Position numbers and translations under genes: made by a program
Source: an uncultured Bacilli bacterium
GTDB taxonomy: Bacteria; Bacillota_I; Bacilli_A; RF39; UBA660
Direction: 5' to 3'
DNA length: 7,342 nucleotides
Assembly (NCBI GenBank): GCA_944358685.1
Contig: CALVRQ010000046.1
Location: forward strand, 1 to 7,342
The notes under the pieces: model-generated
What the model was told of the DNA's origin: nothing
The model's input: the letters and a program-made list of their open reading frames with translations, nothing else
Databases searched by the model: none
In this document: one piece after another, positions 5,750-7,342 of the stretch
Layout of the letters: every line of letters begins with the position of its first letter
Numbering within the stretch: the first letter of the stretch is position 1

Positions 5750-6110
5750 CTTTATTCTTTCTTAAAACCAACTTTTCATTCATAACCTTTTGAATAAAAT
5801 CAAAAGGCTCTTTTTGAAATTGATCATATCCAAAATAACTTCTATCACCTACATTTGTAAATGTTTTATCCAAGCTATTTGTATTAAGACAAATCATTCC
5901 TTCACTATCACGGTAAACATATATCATCTCATTATCATTAATCACAATATAACTAATGCACATATCATTACGAGAAATAGAACCATTTGTCATATTATCT
6001 ACATTTACCGTAAATCCCATTTTATCTTCTGTACTTAAAACATCTTCAAAAAAAGTAATTAATTTATCTCCAATATTGTAATAAGCTATTTTCATTTGTT
6101 CTCTATTCAT
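5730..6110 (-). CDS. Uncharacterised 126-residue protein downstream of the reverse transcriptase
   Basis: I do not recognise this family. The product begins MNREQMKIAYYNIGDKLITF and ends KLVLRKNKVKQYHI. It has no signal peptide or membrane segment. The pattern suggests a small alpha/beta fold: an N-terminal helix (4-26), several strands (33-39, 51-58, 61-67, 72-76), and a helix near 101-115 with a basic tail. It is rich in Asn and Asp in the middle. The start is firm: AAGGAGG (6122-6116) is 5 nt before ATG 6110-6108. It lies 48 nt after the reverse transcriptase gene on the same strand, so read-through could join them, but a promoter inside an inverted repeat precedes it. A good terminator follows at 5695-5665, supporting that it is expressed. 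It does not resemble the four-helix Avd accessory protein of diversity-generating retroelements. Confidence 0.72.
   Translation of the reverse strand: MNREQMKIAYYNIGDKLITFFEDVLSTEDKMGFTVNVDNMTNGSISRNDMCISYIVINDNEMIYVYRDSEGMICLNTNSLDKTFTNVGDRSYFGYDQFQKEPFDFIQKVMNEKLVLRKNKVKQYHI
5786..5815 (+). terminator. Terminator of the radical SAM gene, inside the opposing unknown gene
   Basis: CCTTTTGA (5786-5793) pairs perfectly with TCAAAAGG (5800-5807) around a 6-nt loop, followed by CTCTTTTT. It lies 37 nt after the radical SAM stop and within codons 102-109 of the minus-strand gene. The stem is AT-rich apart from the GG/CC end. Confidence 0.5.
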
Positions 6111-6120
6111 AATTTCCTCC

Positions 6121-6147
6121 TTAAGTGCTTTATATCATAACACTTAA
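6121..6147. repeat. 7-bp inverted repeat, possible operator
   Basis: TTAAGTG (6121-6127), a 13-nt spacer and CACTTAA (6141-6147) form a perfect dyad. It brackets the predicted -10 of the unknown gene and touches its AAGGAGG ribosome site. No T-tract follows on either strand, so it is not a terminator. It fits a repressor site or an mRNA hairpin; no regulator is identified. Confidence 0.4.
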
Positions 6148-6162
6148 AAGAAAAAATATCAA
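6134..6162 (-). promoter_or_regulatory. Promoter of the unknown 126-residue gene
   Basis: TTGATA (6162-6157, 5 of 6), a 17-nt spacer and TATGAT (6139-6134, 5 of 6). An overlapping extended -10, TGATATAAA (6137-6129), is an alternative. The -35 contains the stop codon of the reverse transcriptase. The leader would be about 12-17 nt. Confidence 0.5.
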
Positions 6163-7262
6163 ATTTTAGATTTAAAAATAAAACTTCCACAATGTGCTTT
6201 CATAAAATAACCATTGTAACTTGCTTTTACTAAAACATACTTAGGAAAATTCTTTTTTTTCAATTTTCTAAGCTTACGTTTTATCCTTTTTTTAGTCTGA
6301 TTATTAATTAAAACTATTAACTTCTTACCCTTTAAAAAAAACTTATATCCTAAAAAATTAAATCCTCTTTTCATATCATAGATCTGTGTTTTCCTATTAA
6401 GTTTCAGCTTAACACCTTCCAAATATTTCTCAATCTCTTTTAAACAAAACTTTAAATACTCCTTATCATGATGAAATAAAATAAAATCATCCATATATCT
6501 TATATAACACTTTATACGCAAATTTTCCTTAATAAAATGATCAAGTCCATTCAAATAATAAATAGCAAGTATCTGACTAGTCTCATTACCAATAGGTAGT
6601 CCAACACCATTTTTATACCTAGGAAGCCTAGAAAGTTCAACCTTCTTTTTTTCAATATCACTAATTCCTTTAGCCTCTAATTTACTTACTTCCTTTTCAA
6701 TGATATTATCAATTGTGTTATTAATTCTACAATCATCCGTACTATTAATAATATTTTTAAGTATATTAAGTAACTCCCTATCTTCAATATCCCTAGATAA
6801 TTTATCAATCAAAATCTCATGATCTATATTATAAAAATATTTACTAATATCACACTTTAATACGTAAAAATTATCATAATTCATCTTGAGTTTATTAATA
6901 TATTTTTTAGTATAATAAATTCCCATTTTCGTACCCATTCCCTTACGAGTAGCCACATTCATATCAATTAACTTAGGGGTTAAAATAGGAATTAAAACAT
7001 ATTTACTAAGCAAATGATTAACTATTTTATCCTTCATATTCTCGCTCATAATTATTCGGTACTTTGGGGCATTAATCAAAAACACACTATACTCACTATG
7101 ACAATAAGTTCTATCTTTCAATTGATTTAAAACATTAACCACATTACAAGAAAAAGCAAGTTCAAACCGAACTAGCTTTTCTTTATGTCTAGTATTTGAA
7201 TAAATATTCCTATAAACATCCATTATTTTATCAATTGATAAAATATTATCATACTTAATCAT
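6159..7262 (-). CDS. Stand-alone reverse transcriptase, diversity-generating-retroelement-like
   Basis: A 367-residue RNA-directed DNA polymerase. The palm motifs are intact: KCDISKYFYNID (136-147) with catalytic D138, GLPIGNETSQILAIYYLN (221-238), RYMDDFILF (255-263) with D258-D259, LKLNRKTQI (286-294) and GFNFLGYKF (300-308). Finger elements include APKYRIIM (65-72) and ATRKGMGT (104-111). LPIGN-x-TSQ together with YMDDF is the pattern of diversity-generating-retroelement (DGR) reverse transcriptases and close group-II-like relatives. There is no maturase X domain, HNH endonuclease or integrase, so it is not an intact group II intron or LTR element. About 40 Lys/Glu-rich residues (175-215) are inserted between the two palm motifs. 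Start ATG 7262-7260 overlaps the upstream stop as ATGA, implying translational coupling; the ribosome site is weak (GGGTG). No template repeat, variable target or Avd is in the window, so DGR membership is unproven; defence or orphan RT are alternatives. Confidence 0.85.
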   Translation of the reverse strand: MIKYDNILSIDKIMDVYRNIYSNTRHKEKLVRFELAFSCNVVNVLNQLKDRTYCHSEYSVFLINAPKYRIIMSENMKDKIVNHLLSKYVLIPILTPKLIDMNVATRKGMGTKMGIYYTKKYINKLKMNYDNFYVLKCDISKYFYNIDHEILIDKLSRDIEDRELLNILKNIINSTDDCRINNTIDNIIEKEVSKLEAKGISDIEKKKVELSRLPRYKNGVGLPIGNETSQILAIYYLNGLDHFIKENLRIKCYIRYMDDFILFHHDKEYLKFCLKEIEKYLEGVKLKLNRKTQIYDMKRGFNFLGYKFFLKGKKLIVLINNQTKKRIKRKLRKLKKKNFPKYVLVKASYNGYFMKAHCGSFIFKSKI

Positions 7263-7342
7263 TTGACACCCACACTAACTAGTTTATAATCATCATTTAC
7301 TTTTTCATACCTATAAACCTGCATAGTACCCTTATCTAAAAT
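7259..7342 (-). CDS. C-terminal 27 codons of an unidentified gene upstream of the reverse transcriptase
   Basis: The frame is open from base 7342 and ends at TGA 7261-7259. The tail contains GTMQVYRYEKVNDDYKLVSV, an alternating hydrophobic/polar pattern suggesting a final beta-hairpin. Its TGA overlaps the reverse transcriptase ATG (ATGA), the usual sign of a co-translated operon partner. Too little is present to name it. In retroelement contexts the upstream gene may be a variable target or accessory protein, but nothing here proves that. Confidence 0.5.
   Translation of the reverse strand: MLDKGTMQVYRYEKVNDDYKLVSVGVK

Noticed and set aside
5790..6038. 82-codon plus-strand ORF
   Set aside because: Antisense to the 126-residue gene, which has a perfect ribosome site, promoter and terminator; the plus ORF is Ile/Thr/His-rich noise.
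5730..6110. 126-residue gene as an Avd accessory protein
   Set aside because: Avd is an all-helical four-helix bundle; this protein has several strand-like segments and no matching pattern.
6111..6158. DGR template repeat or retron-type RNA between the RT and the next gene
   Set aside because: Only 48 nt, occupied by promoter, dyad and ribosome site; no long stem or second copy of the segment was seen in the window.
6159..7262. Group II intron
   Set aside because: The ORF ends soon after the thumb, with no X domain or endonuclease, and the flanks are coding (upstream overlap, downstream 48 nt), leaving no space for the intron RNA domains.

Overview
The window is very AT-rich and standard-code, since TGA is used as a stop for the DUF45 peptidase, the reverse transcriptase and the partial gene before it. 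Gene content points to a low-GC Bacillota, probably a gut-type lineage of Bacilli or Erysipelotrichia-like relatives: a Cse60-like sporulation-family protein, a YtgP/MurJ-type flippase, a YtqA-type radical SAM enzyme, a PcsB-like M23 peptidase and AGGTGA/GGAGG ribosome sites. The lineage is an inference; no rRNA or marker gene is present.

Layout: all genes except one lie on the minus strand, so the main region reads right to left. At 7342-5730 there is the last 27 codons of an unknown gene, then a stand-alone reverse transcriptase (RT) whose start overlaps that gene's stop by 4 nt, then a 126-residue protein of unknown function with its own promoter inside an inverted repeat. The only plus-strand gene, the radical SAM protein (4808-5749), converges on the unknown gene and overlaps it by 20 nt. 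Divergent from it, across 130 nt carrying two face-away extended -10 promoters, is a YfcC-like transporter (4677-3073) with a roughly 90-residue Lys/Thr/Ser/Ala-rich insertion. Then come MscL with a C-terminal zinc ribbon, a two-gene unit of a DUF45 metallopeptidase and a secreted PcsB-like M23 peptidase, and a second two-gene unit of cse60 and a ytgP-like flippase that runs off the left edge.

The genes 4677-1 are mostly envelope functions: transport, osmotic release valve, peptidoglycan hydrolysis and lipid-linked precursor flipping. The right end (RT, unknown partner, truncated upstream gene) is the accessory-looking part and the most likely place for an undescribed system.

The DNA is unusually compact. 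Terminators overlap stop codons, promoter -35 elements sit in the preceding terminator or stop codon, predicted leaders are only about 9-17 nt, and the convergent pair appears to keep each gene's terminator inside the other's coding sequence. No tRNA, rRNA, CRISPR array, insertion sequence or riboswitch was seen. No gene-free stretch exceeds 300 nt; the largest gap is the 130-nt divergent promoter region.
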